Source of the DNA: Pedobacter sp. PF22-3
GTDB taxonomy: Bacteria; Bacteroidota; Bacteroidia; Sphingobacteriales; Sphingobacteriaceae
NCBI RefSeq assembly: GCF_026239555.1
Contig: NZ_JAPIVP010000008.1
Location: 186,001 to 250,000 of the forward strand
Direction: 5' to 3'
Length of the DNA stretch: 64,000 bases
The first letter of the stretch is position 1, and each line of letters starts with the position of its first letter. Shown here one piece after another: positions 17,850 through 26,054 of the stretch. The notes under the pieces are model-generated. The model searched no databases. It was given only the letters and a program-made list of their open reading frames with translations, and was not told the origin of the DNA. The translations under genes and the position numbers were made by a program.

Positions 17850-18287
17850 CTAATATGTTTCACTATCTGGCGGAATGCCATAATCAATAAACTTCTTGTC
17901 TTTTTTTTCTTTCTTTTTACCAAACCAACCTTTAACAGAATTAAAAATTGCTGATAAATGTTCTGCGTCAAGTGATTTACCAACCTTGCCAGAAATTAGT
18001 CCTACGGCTGCCTTGGTTAAAAAACCAGCCCCTCTGAAAAGGGTTTTATTCATTACCATTGGTAAGAGCAATGACATGGCCGTACCACTGATATTTAATT
18101 TTTCGTCTGCCTTGAATAGATTATTAGGTGTGGCATATCGCTTAATTAGTGCACTAAGCGTAAACTGCTTAAAAAAGGTTTTGGTATCCGATTTAAGCAT
18201 ATTTTGCTTAAGGGTATACTCGACCTTTAGTTCTAATTTTCTAGCCTGCAGATCTTCTAAGTTCCGGATTTCTTTATAACTTCTCAT
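17850..18287 (-). CDS. Hypothetical protein downstream of holin-like gene
   Basis: 145 residues from the ATG at 18287, chosen because AAGGAGG lies a few bases upstream; a longer frame starts at 18314 but lies deep inside the preceding gene. The N-terminal 45 residues are charged and helical (YKEIRNLEDLQARKLELKVE, probably coiled coil), the middle has two weak hydrophobic stretches (ISGTAMSLLLPMVMN, GAGFLTKAAVGLISG), and the end is lysine-rich (GWFGKKKEKKDKKF). It overlaps the holin-like gene by 14 bases and so is translated with it. Proteins of this shape usually accompany YtxH and holin-X-like genes in Bacteroidota, possibly as an envelope complex. No function is known. Confidence 0.65.
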   Translation of the reverse strand: MRSYKEIRNLEDLQARKLELKVEYTLKQNMLKSDTKTFFKQFTLSALIKRYATPNNLFKADEKLNISGTAMSLLLPMVMNKTLFRGAGFLTKAAVGLISGKVGKSLDAEHLSAIFNSVKGWFGKKKEKKDKKFIDYGIPPDSETY

Positions 18288-18651
18288 CTTCCTCCTTATC
18301 TGCAAGTTTATCAAAGTATTTTCTAATGGCTACATTGATAATTGCTTTTTCAATGTATTTATCTTTAGTTAAATAAACAATTATGGCCAGTAAAATATAG
18401 AACAAGGAAACACAGCCGAAGCCTCCGGCATAACTACCCAAAAGATCTGATACGTATAGTGCCAAAGTTACCGAGCCAAATAAAAAGGCTAAAATGAAAC
18501 AAACAATAACGGCAGTACTGGTTACCAGATCGGCAAAAATTTTCGATGCCTTTTCTACAATATAAAGCCTCGTATACTCCACCCTGGCTTCCAAAAAGCC
18601 TTTGGCATCATCTACCAGATCTTCAATGCTTTTATCTTTATTCTCTTGCAT
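18274..18651 (-). CDS. Holin-X-like (phage holin superfamily III) membrane protein
   Basis: 125 residues. An amphipathic N-terminal helix (about 1-38, LVDDAKGFLEARVEYTRLYI) is followed by two transmembrane helices (about 42-66 and 73-93, with LAFLFGSVTLALYVSDLLG between) and a charged C-terminal tail (ADKEEDEKL). This is the layout of the PF07332 'putative actinobacterial holin-X' family, whose members in Bacteroidota are not phage-linked. It sits in an operon between the YtxH gene (55 bases upstream) and a hypothetical gene (14-base overlap). Lysis activity is not implied; a role in envelope stress is plausible but not shown. Confidence 0.7.
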   Translation of the reverse strand: MQENKDKSIEDLVDDAKGFLEARVEYTRLYIVEKASKIFADLVTSTAVIVCFILAFLFGSVTLALYVSDLLGSYAGGFGCVSLFYILLAIIVYLTKDKYIEKAIINVAIRKYFDKLADKEEDEKL

Positions 18652-18705
18652 AAATTCAGATGAGATTTAGCCGGGTAAATACCCGGCTATGCAATATTTT
18701 ATTTA

Positions 18706-18978
18706 TTATGCGTGCTCTACGTCGTCGCTATATTCTTCTTCTACACTTCTCAATTTGGTTTTAATCGAGCTTACTACCTTATCTTTTAGGCTAGCCAGAT
18801 TGTTAATCTCATCTGCTGCTTTATCTTTGATAGAATCGCCAAGATCTTTTAATGATTGGCTTAGTTTATCACGGGTTTCGTCACCTTTGTCTGGTGCGAA
18901 TAAAATTCCTAAGGCTGCACCGGCAGCTAAACCTGCTAAAAGCGCAACTACAACTTTTGAGTTATCATTCATAATCAA
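18706..18978 (-). CDS. YtxH domain protein
   Basis: 90 residues. A short N-terminal transmembrane helix rich in Gly/Ala (about 8-28, VVALLAGLAAGAALGILFAP) is followed by the family's DKGDETRDKLSQSLKDL and a helical, charged C-terminal part, matching the YtxH/gas-vesicle-like small protein family (general stress in Bacillus). It heads the three-gene cluster with the holin-like and hypothetical genes. How it is regulated is not visible: no sigma-54 or TAnnTTTG promoter could be recognised in the 66 bases upstream. Confidence 0.85.
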   Translation of the reverse strand: MIMNDNSKVVVALLAGLAAGAALGILFAPDKGDETRDKLSQSLKDLGDSIKDKAADEINNLASLKDKVVSSIKTKLRSVEEEYSDDVEHA

Positions 18979-19044
18979 TTTATTTTAAGGGTTTAACAAT
19001 TATGTACAATATAAAACTATTACATTATTTATTGTTAAGCTATA

Positions 19045-20094
19045 TTATAACTCACTATGCTCATTATTTGTTTTAATTCTTTCCAATCTTTCTGATGCAA
19101 GTGTACTGGTTTCATAAATCTTAACAAGCAATATAAAATAAGATAATAGTAGCGGACCAAAAACAAGGCCCAGTATTCCGAATAAAGGGATACCAATAAT
19201 TACGCCAATTACGGTTATTATAGGATGAATATTACCAACTTTTTTTGCAATCATAAATCTAAGCACATTATCGATATTGATAATCACTACAAAACCAAAA
19301 ATAAGCATGGCCCAGCCTGCAAAATTATTTCCATTTGCGATCTGTAAAATCGCAGCGGGAACAAAAATAACGGGAGGCCCCAAAACAGGTACAAATGAAA
19401 TAAATGTTGTAATTACGCCCCAAAACACAGGGTCTTTATAACCCAAAACGTAAAAAGAAAGGCTCACAAGTGAACCTTGAACAAGACAGATTAATCCTTG
19501 TCCCAATACATTCGCATATGTTGTATTCCTCATTTCATCGCCAAAGCGAAGCGCATTTTGCTCTCTAAACGGCGCATATTTAACAAGCGAAAATTCGAAT
19601 CTTTCTCGTTCTATCAACATAAAGTAGAGTAAAAAGTACATGACTAACAAGCTTAATACAATATTTACCGCACTCGACAATAGAGAAGGAAAAAGATCGG
19701 TTGCCCAATTACCTAAACGGTTTAACCCTTCCTGAATAAGCTGCTGATTAATTTTAAACGGAATAAGGTGCTGTAATTTAATCAGCAGGTTCTTAAAAAA
19801 AACCTCATTATTCTTCAGCTCCGAAATTTTACTGATTACCATGCTGCTTAACGCATAAAATGGCATTACAATAAGTATGATAGAGATAGCGATGAGGAAA
19901 ATGGCCGTTACTCTTCTGTTCCATCCCTTATTTTCAGCCAAATGGATATAGGCTGGCCGCATTATCGTATAAAGCACTAAAGTACTTAAAATAGCACTAA
20001 AAATACTCTGCAGGGAATATGCGATTAATACCCCAAGCGCAATAATAATAACCAGGTTAATGTTATTGCGCTGCTTATAAGAAAATACTGACAT
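19045..20094 (-). CDS. AI-2E family transporter (PerM/TqsA-like permease)
   Basis: 349 residues with about eight transmembrane helices. The helices near the N-terminus (INLVIIIALGVLIAYSLQSI, LSTLVLYTIMRPAY) and the C-terminal bundle with FWGVITTFISFVPVLGPPVI and HPIITVIGVIIGIPLFGILG are the conserved blocks of the family (PF01594). Members export autoinducer-2 or, in other cases, act as Na+/H+ or other exchangers, so the substrate here is open. It lies 64 bases downstream of the sigma-54 response regulator on the same strand and 66 bases before the YtxH gene. Confidence 0.88.
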   Translation of the reverse strand: MSVFSYKQRNNINLVIIIALGVLIAYSLQSIFSAILSTLVLYTIMRPAYIHLAENKGWNRRVTAIFLIAISIILIVMPFYALSSMVISKISELKNNEVFFKNLLIKLQHLIPFKINQQLIQEGLNRLGNWATDLFPSLLSSAVNIVLSLLVMYFLLYFMLIERERFEFSLVKYAPFREQNALRFGDEMRNTTYANVLGQGLICLVQGSLVSLSFYVLGYKDPVFWGVITTFISFVPVLGPPVIFVPAAILQIANGNNFAGWAMLIFGFVVIINIDNVLRFMIAKKVGNIHPIITVIGVIIGIPLFGILGLVFGPLLLSYFILLVKIYETSTLASERLERIKTNNEHSEL

Positions 20095-20158
20095 TCTGAG
20101 ACAATAAGGTTATTCTGTAAATGCTAAAATGGCTGGTTTTGTTTTCCCTATTTTAAAT

Positions 20159-21577
20159 TTATATTCCCTCACCAGCATCAATAAATTTAATTTTATTGTA
20201 AAGTGTTTTTCTGTCTATGTTTAAGATTTTCGCGGCCTTTGTTTTGTTAAAATTAACCGCTTTTAGTACTTCTAAAATTGTATTATATTCAGCTTCTTTA
20301 GCTGCATGACGCAAATTAAGTGATTTGTTATGATTTAATGCCGACGACAAAAGAGTAACCTTTTTTTCATTCGGTTTCTTCCGATAATCAGTCATACCGA
20401 ATTCCAATGGCAAAACCTTGGGTTCTATCCAATCGCCATCAGTTAATAAGGCAATGCGTCTGATTACATTCTTCAACTCTCGTACATTACCTGGCCAACT
20501 GTAAGCCAATAAACATTTCTTCACTTCATCAGAAAAGCCTTTTATTTCTTTATTCAATTCTTGGTTTACGGTAGCCAAAAAGTGCTCGGCAAAAATTAGG
20601 ATATCATGATCACGATCTTTCAATGCCGGAACGTGTATCGAAAATTCATTAAACCGGTGATATAAATCTTCCCTGAATGTACCCTTTTGAATCGCTTCCT
20701 CTAAATTTTCATTGGTGGCTACAATAAGCCGCACATCCAGATCAATCTCCTTTGTACTTCCAATCCGCTTGATTTTCCGCTCCTGCACCGCCCTGAGCAG
20801 AGTTGCCTGGATCTCGTACGATAAATTACCGATCTCATCAAGAAATAACGTGCCGCCATTAGCTTGCTCAAAGTGGCCTATCTTAGTGAAAGCTGCTCCG
20901 GTAAATGCGCCTTTCTCATGTCCAAAAAATTCACTGGCTGCCAGATCTTTAGTTAAAGAACCGCAATCCATCGCAATAAAAGGCTGTTCGCTGCGCGAGC
21001 TATTGTAGTGGATGGTTTTAGCAACACATTCTTTCCCAGTTCCGCTTTTCCCCGTTAGAATAACCGTATAACCTGTTGGCGCAATGAGCTGGATCTGTTT
21101 CAGCAACGATACCGAAGCATCGCTCTCCCCGTTTATGTACGCTGGAGCATTCAGCACATTAGAAATGGCATGGCAACCAGTATCTTCGAAATTTTTAGTA
21201 GATTTCTGTGCTCCCTGTGCTTCCAGGGCTTTATTGATGGTATTTAAAATTTCATCCGGGTAAAGTGGCTTCACAATATAATCGTAAGCACCAAGTTTTA
21301 TCAATTCTACAGCAAGCTTAATATCCGAATAACCTGTAATAATAATCACACTGGTATTTGGGTAATTCTCCTTAATGTAGATTAAAATTTCTTTTCCGTC
21401 TGTATCATCTAACCGATAATCACATAATACCAAATCGAACCGCTCTTTTTCAAGCGCCTGCAAAACCCTTTTACCACTTGTTATATTCGAAACTTCAAAT
21501 CCTTTTTTAGTTAAAAATTTGGAGAGCATTAAGCCGATGCTAATTTCATCGTCAACAATGAGTATCTTCTTTTTCAT
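20159..21577 (-). CDS. Sigma-54-dependent response regulator, NtrC/AtoC type
   Basis: 472 residues in three domains. The receiver domain (1-120) has the acidic pair in ILIVDDE, the phospho-acceptor Asp in LVLCDYRLDD (about 53) and the conserved Lys in YIVKPL. The AAA+ domain (about 150-380) has Walker A GKSGTGKE, the sigma-54 contact loop GAFTGA, Walker B GGTLFLDEIG and an arginine-finger region. The C-terminal Fis-type helix-turn-helix (about 440-466) reads NKTKAAKILNIDRKTLYNKI. It activates promoters read by RpoN. No histidine kinase gene is adjacent, so it is an orphan here. Its direct neighbours (AI-2E transporter, YtxH cluster) are candidate targets. Confidence 0.95.
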   Translation of the reverse strand: MKKKILIVDDEISIGLMLSKFLTKKGFEVSNITSGKRVLQALEKERFDLVLCDYRLDDTDGKEILIYIKENYPNTSVIIITGYSDIKLAVELIKLGAYDYIVKPLYPDEILNTINKALEAQGAQKSTKNFEDTGCHAISNVLNAPAYINGESDASVSLLKQIQLIAPTGYTVILTGKSGTGKECVAKTIHYNSSRSEQPFIAMDCGSLTKDLAASEFFGHEKGAFTGAAFTKIGHFEQANGGTLFLDEIGNLSYEIQATLLRAVQERKIKRIGSTKEIDLDVRLIVATNENLEEAIQKGTFREDLYHRFNEFSIHVPALKDRDHDILIFAEHFLATVNQELNKEIKGFSDEVKKCLLAYSWPGNVRELKNVIRRIALLTDGDWIEPKVLPLEFGMTDYRKKPNEKKVTLLSSALNHNKSLNLRHAAKEAEYNTILEVLKAVNFNKTKAAKILNIDRKTLYNKIKFIDAGEGI

Positions 21578-21723
21578 GAGTAGCGTTGTTATTCTAAAAA
21601 CCCATTATGCATTCATAATACATTAGGTTAATAATTTAATAACATAATTACTCAAAAAAATTTGTATTGAAAAGACTTTGCAACATTTTTGTTATACAAA
21701 AGCCAACTTAATACTACAACCTT

Positions 21724-22503
21724 CTATTTTCCTACAAAATTCGGCTTTCTCTTTTCCACAAATGCAGCTGCGCCTTCCTTAAAATCGGCAGTTTCAAAAC
21801 ATTTGCCAAATTCTTCAATTTCGGTAAGGTAACCATTCTTATTATTTACAGCTGCATTTACCGCTTTTATTGCTGCCGAAACAGCTAATGGCGCGCGTTG
21901 CTTAACCAGATTCAGTATTTCTTCAGCCTTGCTAATCAGATCAGGCTGTGGAACAACATAATTTACAAGGCCTATTTTTTCTGCCAATGAAGCCGTAACC
22001 ATATTTGCAGTGGTAATCATTTCTATTGCTTTACCTTTCCCAACCAACTGGGTGAGGCGCTGGGTACCCCCATAACCAGGAATTAACCCTAAAGTAACTT
22101 CTGGCAAACCCAACTTAGCGTGGTCTGATGCAACGCGCATGTGACAAGCCATAGCCAACTCCAGTCCTCCACCCAAAGCAAAGCCATTAATTGCAGCAAC
22201 AAATGGCTTAGAGGAATTTTCAATGGCATTAAAAACCTGGTCGTGACCAAGTTTGGATAAATCCTCTCCCTGTTTACCACTATAATCAGAAAACTCTTTA
22301 ATATCAGCCCCTGCAACAAAAGCCTTTTCGCCTGAACCGGTTAAAATAACACCTCTTACCTGATCCGTTTTACCCGCATAGGCAATTATATCTGCCAGTT
22401 CTGCCAAAGTATCTTTATTTAAGGCATTTAGCGCCTTTTCGCGATTGATGGTAACGTATAAAATGTTTTCCTTTAGTTCTGAGATTAAATTTTGATATGC
22501 CAT
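21724..22503 (-). CDS. Enoyl-CoA hydratase/crotonase family protein
   Basis: 259 residues, the usual crotonase length. The CoA/oxyanion-hole motifs are present: FVAGADIKEFSDYSG (about 67-81) and INGFALGGGLELAMACHMRV (about 104-123), followed by the catalytic glutamates in LPEVTLGLIPGYGGTQRL. The C-terminal FKEGAAAFVEKRKPNF is typical. It hydrates enoyl-CoA, probably crotonyl-CoA, in fatty-acid or butyrate-type metabolism. It follows the B12-binding protein gene by 3 bases on the same strand, so the two are one operon. Confidence 0.92.
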   Translation of the reverse strand: MAYQNLISELKENILYVTINREKALNALNKDTLAELADIIAYAGKTDQVRGVILTGSGEKAFVAGADIKEFSDYSGKQGEDLSKLGHDQVFNAIENSSKPFVAAINGFALGGGLELAMACHMRVASDHAKLGLPEVTLGLIPGYGGTQRLTQLVGKGKAIEMITTANMVTASLAEKIGLVNYVVPQPDLISKAEEILNLVKQRAPLAVSAAIKAVNAAVNNKNGYLTEIEEFGKCFETADFKEGAAAFVEKRKPNFVGK

Positions 22504-22506
22504 AGC

Positions 22507-22929
22507 TTAAAAATTTCTATTTTCTGTTACCCAATTCTGAATATATTCTACAATGCTTGCCATCGTTGTACCTGGAGGAAATAGCTCCCCAACGCCCATA
22601 TCTGCCAGTTTCAACCGATCTGCTTCGGGGATAATTCCCCCGCCGGTTAATAACACATCATCTAACTGTTTTTCTTTCATAAAATGAATAATTTTTGGAA
22701 AAACCGTCATGTGTGCGCCCGAAAGAATAGAAATCCCTATGGCATCAACATCCTCCTGAAGTGCTGTATTCACCACCATTTCTGGCGTTTGGCGCAGGCC
22801 AGTATAAATTACTTCCATGCCCGCATCCCGTAAGGAAGTTGCAATTACTTTAGCCCCTCTATCATGGCCATCTAATCCAACTTTAGCTACTAAAACGCGG
22901 ATAGGCCGATTTAATACTTTGCTCATCAT
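22507..22929 (-). CDS. Cobalamin B12-binding domain protein, methylmalonyl-CoA mutase C-terminal type
   Basis: 140 residues, one domain. The histidine that replaces the lower axial ligand of cobalamin is in the DxHxxG motif of [15 protein letters not shown], and the two other cobalamin-binding loops follow (ISILSGAHM and LLTGGGIIP). This matches the separate small C-terminal domain of B12-dependent acyl-CoA mutases. The catalytic partner subunit is not in the window. Two ATG codons in tandem open the gene (22929 and 22926). It forms an operon with the crotonase gene 3 bases downstream, suggesting a shared branched-acyl-CoA or propionate route. Confidence 0.9.
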   Translation of the reverse strand: MMSKVLNRPIRVLVAKVGLDGHDRGAKVIATSLRDAGMEVIYTGLRQTPEMVVNTALQEDVDAIGISILSGAHMTVFPKIIHFMKEKQLDDVLLTGGGIIPEADRLKLADMGVGELFPPGTTMASIVEYIQNWVTENRNF

Positions 22930-23131
22930 TCATATTAAGTTGATGTAAATGTATCGATTTTATTAGGTAATTGATAAATATGAAAAAGCAGATAATGCGA
23001 AGGCTCATTGTTTATAGTTGTGGTTTTCGATAGCAAATTAGCCTATTATACTAACATATTTGTTCTTTCATAGCAGTATAATGAAGTTCTGGGCTATCAA
23101 CTATTAACTATGGGCTAATAAACCCATAATC

Positions 23132-23164
23132 ATTGTATAAATCCGCTCAATCTTTTTACATTTG
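23132..23164 (+). promoter_or_regulatory. Promoter for glnS
   Basis: A -33-like ATTG (23132-23135) and a perfect -7 element TACATTTG (23157-23164) are separated by 21 bases. The predicted transcript starts about 15 bases before the glnS ATG at 23187. Confidence 0.65.
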
Positions 23165-23186
23165 CATTCCTAATTTACAGGTTTTT

Positions 23187-24842
23187 ATGAGTGAAGAAAA
23201 GTCATTGAACTTTATTGAAGAAATTATTGAGAACGACTTAAATAGTGGTAAGTATGAAACTTTGGTTACGCGTTTCCCGCCCGAACCTAATGGTTATCTA
23301 CACATTGGCCACGCGAAAGCGATATGCTTAAATTTCGGACTAACACAAAAATACGGTGGTTATACCAATCTGCGTTTTGACGATACCAATCCGGTTACGG
23401 AAAAAACAGAATATGTAAATAGCCAGCAAGAAGATATCAGGTGGTTGGGTTTTAACTGGAAAAATGAATTATATGCCTCAGATTATTTTGATGAGTTGTA
23501 TGGCTTTGCCGTTAAGCTGATCGAAAAAGGTTTGGCATATGTTGACGAGAGTTCTGCGGACGAAATTGCAGCCTTAAAAGGTACACCAACAGAACCAGGA
23601 CAGGATAGCCCACATCGTAACCGCAGCATTGAAGAAAATTTAGACATTTTTACGAAAATGAAAAATGGTGAATTTGCAGACGGTGCTTATATTTTGAGAG
23701 CTAAAATCGATATGGCCAGCCCAAATATGTTAATGCGCGATCCGATTATCTATCGCATTAAACATGCAGAACATCACCGCACAGGCAACAAATGGTGCAT
23801 TTACCCAATGTACGATTTTGCTCACGGACAAAGCGATAGTATCGAAAACATCACGCACTCTATTTGTACGTTGGAGTATGTTTCGCACCGTGAACTGTAC
23901 GATTGGTTTATCGAAAAATTAGAGATTTTTCCTTCAAAACAATATGAATTTGCCCGTTTAAATCTAACCAGTACGGTAATGAGTAAACGTAAGCTTCTTC
24001 AACTGGTTAACGAAAACCTGGTAAATGGTTGGGACGATCCGCGCATGCCTACGATAAGTGGTTTGCGTAGGAGAGGTTTTACCCCAAAAAGTATTCGTGA
24101 GTTTTGCGAACGTATTGGTATTGCCAAACGCGAAAACTTAATTGAGCTCAGTTTATTGGAATTTTGCATCCGCGAAGATTTAAATAAAACGGCTAACCGG
24201 GTGATGGCAGTTTTAGACCCGATCAAACTGGTAATTACGAATTACGAGAAAGGAACGGAAGATTTAATCGGCGAGAATAATCCTGAGGCTGAAGATGGTG
24301 GAGGCACACGTGTGATCCCTTTTAGCAATGAGCTTTGGATAGAACGCGAAGATTTTATGGAAGTACCAGCAAAGAAATGGTTCCGTTTGGCCCCTGGCGC
24401 AATGGTACGCTTGAAATTTGCCTATATTGTTAAATGCGAAGATTTTGTGAAGGATGAAAACGGAAACGTTACTGAAATTCATTGTACCTACATTCCAGAA
24501 TCTAAAAGCGGAAGCGACACGAGCGGGATTAATGTTAAAGGCACCATCCATTGGGTAAGTGCTCCCCATGCTAAAACAGCCGAAATCCGCTTGTATGATC
24601 GTTTATTTACTTCAGAAACACCTGATGCTGAAGAAGGTGATTTTAAAGACTATTTAAATCCTGAAAGTTTAACGGTATTGCCAAACGCTTATATTGAGCC
24701 AGCATTAGCCGATGCAGATTTGGATGGCCGCTATCAGTTTATCCGTAAGGGTTATTTCTGTTTAGATAAAGATTCTACCGCTGATAAATTGGTTTTCAAT
24801 AGGACGGTAACACTAAAAGATACATTTAAGAAGCCAAACTAA
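23187..24842 (+). CDS. glnS: Glutaminyl-tRNA synthetase
   Basis: 551 residues from the ATG at 23187 ([20 protein letters not shown]); the open frame upstream to 23133 overlaps the promoter and is not used. Class I signatures are present: the HIGH box in [15 protein letters not shown] (about 30-44) and the KMSKS equivalent VMSKRKL (about 264-270). The rest of the catalytic and anticodon-binding beta-barrel domains match GlnRS rather than GluRS, for example [20 protein letters not shown]. It charges tRNA-Gln directly with glutamine. A terminator follows 29 bases after the stop. Confidence 0.97.
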   Translation: MSEEKSLNFIEEIIENDLNSGKYETLVTRFPPEPNGYLHIGHAKAICLNFGLTQKYGGYTNLRFDDTNPVTEKTEYVNSQQEDIRWLGFNWKNELYASDYFDELYGFAVKLIEKGLAYVDESSADEIAALKGTPTEPGQDSPHRNRSIEENLDIFTKMKNGEFADGAYILRAKIDMASPNMLMRDPIIYRIKHAEHHRTGNKWCIYPMYDFAHGQSDSIENITHSICTLEYVSHRELYDWFIEKLEIFPSKQYEFARLNLTSTVMSKRKLLQLVNENLVNGWDDPRMPTISGLRRRGFTPKSIREFCERIGIAKRENLIELSLLEFCIREDLNKTANRVMAVLDPIKLVITNYEKGTEDLIGENNPEAEDGGGTRVIPFSNELWIEREDFMEVPAKKWFRLAPGAMVRLKFAYIVKCEDFVKDENGNVTEIHCTYIPESKSGSDTSGINVKGTIHWVSAPHAKTAEIRLYDRLFTSETPDAEEGDFKDYLNPESLTVLPNAYIEPALADADLDGRYQFIRKGYFCLDKDSTADKLVFNRTVTLKDTFKKPN

Positions 24843-24870
24843 TTTTTAGCTACTTTTTTACTACAGATAG

Positions 24871-24916
24871 GCACAGATGAACACAGATTATTGTGGCTTG
24901 TCTGTGCTTTTTTTTA
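24871..24916 (+). terminator. Intrinsic terminator after glnS
   Basis: GCACAGA (24871-24877) pairs with TCTGTGC (24901-24907), followed by eight Ts. The loop is 23 bases and contains a secondary partial pairing (ACACAG..TTGTGG). Confidence 0.7.
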
Positions 24917-24956
24917 TTCCGTAGTTCATTAGCCAATAGTCCATTGGTTGACTACC

Positions 24957-25100
24957 TCATGCAAATAATTCCTTCATCCGTTTTACATCTTGCATTGTTA
25001 ACGGCAAAGAACGGAAAGTTTGTAAAGGGGCAAGTAAACTCTTCATAACCCCGGTCATCTGACTTTCGGACTTATTTACACTAACCGCCAAACGCTCCAC
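24957..25100 (-). CDS. Small open frame behind the amidase gene, gene or remnant
   Basis: A GTG at 25098-25100 opens 47 codons ending in TGA at 24957-24959. The product (visible part VERLAVSVNKSESQMTG, then LLAPLQTFRSLPLTMQD, ending RMKELFA) has protein-like composition. It starts 2 bases after the amidase stop on the same strand. No ATG and no family match, so it may be a small coupled gene or the tail of a broken gene. Confidence 0.35.
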   Translation of the reverse strand: MERLAVSVNKSESQMTGVMKSLLAPLQTFRSLPLTMQDVKRMKELFA

Positions 25101-25102
25101 CC

Positions 25103-25939
25103 TTAATACTTCATATAAACATTATAGAGCACCAAAATATCAACAGGCGTTAAAGTTTTTGTGATATCTGATTGTATAAAATGAATTTTGAATGCTTCAA
25201 TAGCAGCCGGCAGATTAGCGGTATTGTAACCAATATATTTCAGGGCTTTTTCTGTATCAAAGTCGGCAGGTGGGTTTTTTAGAACATCATCGTACCAAAA
25301 TCCAAAACCCTTATCTGCCAATTTCTTCCAGGGGAAATTTTTGGGGTCGTTTTTACGACCTGGTGCAATATCTGCATGGCCTATAAAATTTGCGGTAGGA
25401 ATATTATATGCTTGTTTTAGCGTTGCCAGCAATTTTAACAAGCTGTTCATCTGAGCATCAGGCCATGGGTCAGTTAAACCATTATTATCCAGTTCAATAC
25501 CAATAGATGAAGAGTTGAGGTCGGTATCTTTTCCCCATTTACTCACACCAGCATGGTTGGCACGTAAATAATCATTAACCATATGCACTACTTTACCATC
25601 ACGACCAATTACGTAATGTGCACTGGTACCTGCTTTGGTAGAGAAAAATGTTTTTATCGTTTGTGCTAAACTATCCTGGGCGGTATGGTGAATCACCACA
25701 AAATTTGGTTTGCGTATCCCAAAATTTACAGAACCAATCCACTGCTGATTTGTTGGATTTAACGAATCGTACAATTGCCCGGCTGGAGGTACCGTTCCAA
25801 TAATTTCTGCAAAACCTTTCGCCTTATCTTTATAGATTTTTTCTGTTGCCGCATACCTGCTGGTGGTGCATGAGGCTAAAACCATGATCAGAGAAAAAGC
25901 AGTTAATACATATGTTTTGTATAAATTAGAAAACAGCAT
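25103..25939 (-). CDS. N-acetylmuramoyl-L-alanine amidase, Amidase_2 type, lipoprotein
   Basis: 278 residues from the ATG at 25939; a longer frame to 26002 would bury the signal peptide and overlap the promoter. The N-terminus is a lipoprotein signal with lipobox VLASC (Cys about 24). The zinc amidase domain (about 80-220) has the first zinc His in FVVIHHTAQDS, the glutamate region SSIGIELDNNG and the His/Asp end NFIGHADIAPGRKNDP, as in AmpD-type enzymes. It cleaves the amide between N-acetylmuramate and L-alanine in peptidoglycan, at the inner face of the outer membrane or in the periplasm. It is transcribed divergently from the DPP III-like gene. Confidence 0.9.
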   Translation of the reverse strand: MLFSNLYKTYVLTAFSLIMVLASCTTSRYAATEKIYKDKAKGFAEIIGTVPPAGQLYDSLNPTNQQWIGSVNFGIRKPNFVVIHHTAQDSLAQTIKTFFSTKAGTSAHYVIGRDGKVVHMVNDYLRANHAGVSKWGKDTDLNSSSIGIELDNNGLTDPWPDAQMNSLLKLLATLKQAYNIPTANFIGHADIAPGRKNDPKNFPWKKLADKGFGFWYDDVLKNPPADFDTEKALKYIGYNTANLPAAIEAFKIHFIQSDITKTLTPVDILVLYNVYMKY

Positions 25940-25969
25940 GGGTATGTTGATTTTAAAAAAATGAAGGTA

Positions 25970-25977
25970 CAAAGTTA
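25970..25977 (-). promoter_or_regulatory. Promoter -7 element for the amidase gene
   Basis: On the minus strand TAACTTTG matches TAnnTTTG and lies 30 bases before the amidase ATG at 25939. A clear -33 TTTG is not seen at ideal spacing. Confidence 0.45.
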
Positions 25978-26054
25978 TGCTAAACTTCGTCCAATGCATC
26001 AAACTTTATACAAAGCTTTCAAAATTTACTAATTTAGCAGCCATATACTTTAAC

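Noticed and set aside
18274..18651. Prophage remnant because of a holin-like gene.
   Set aside because: No other phage gene is nearby; this holin-X-like family is usually chromosomal next to YtxH genes.
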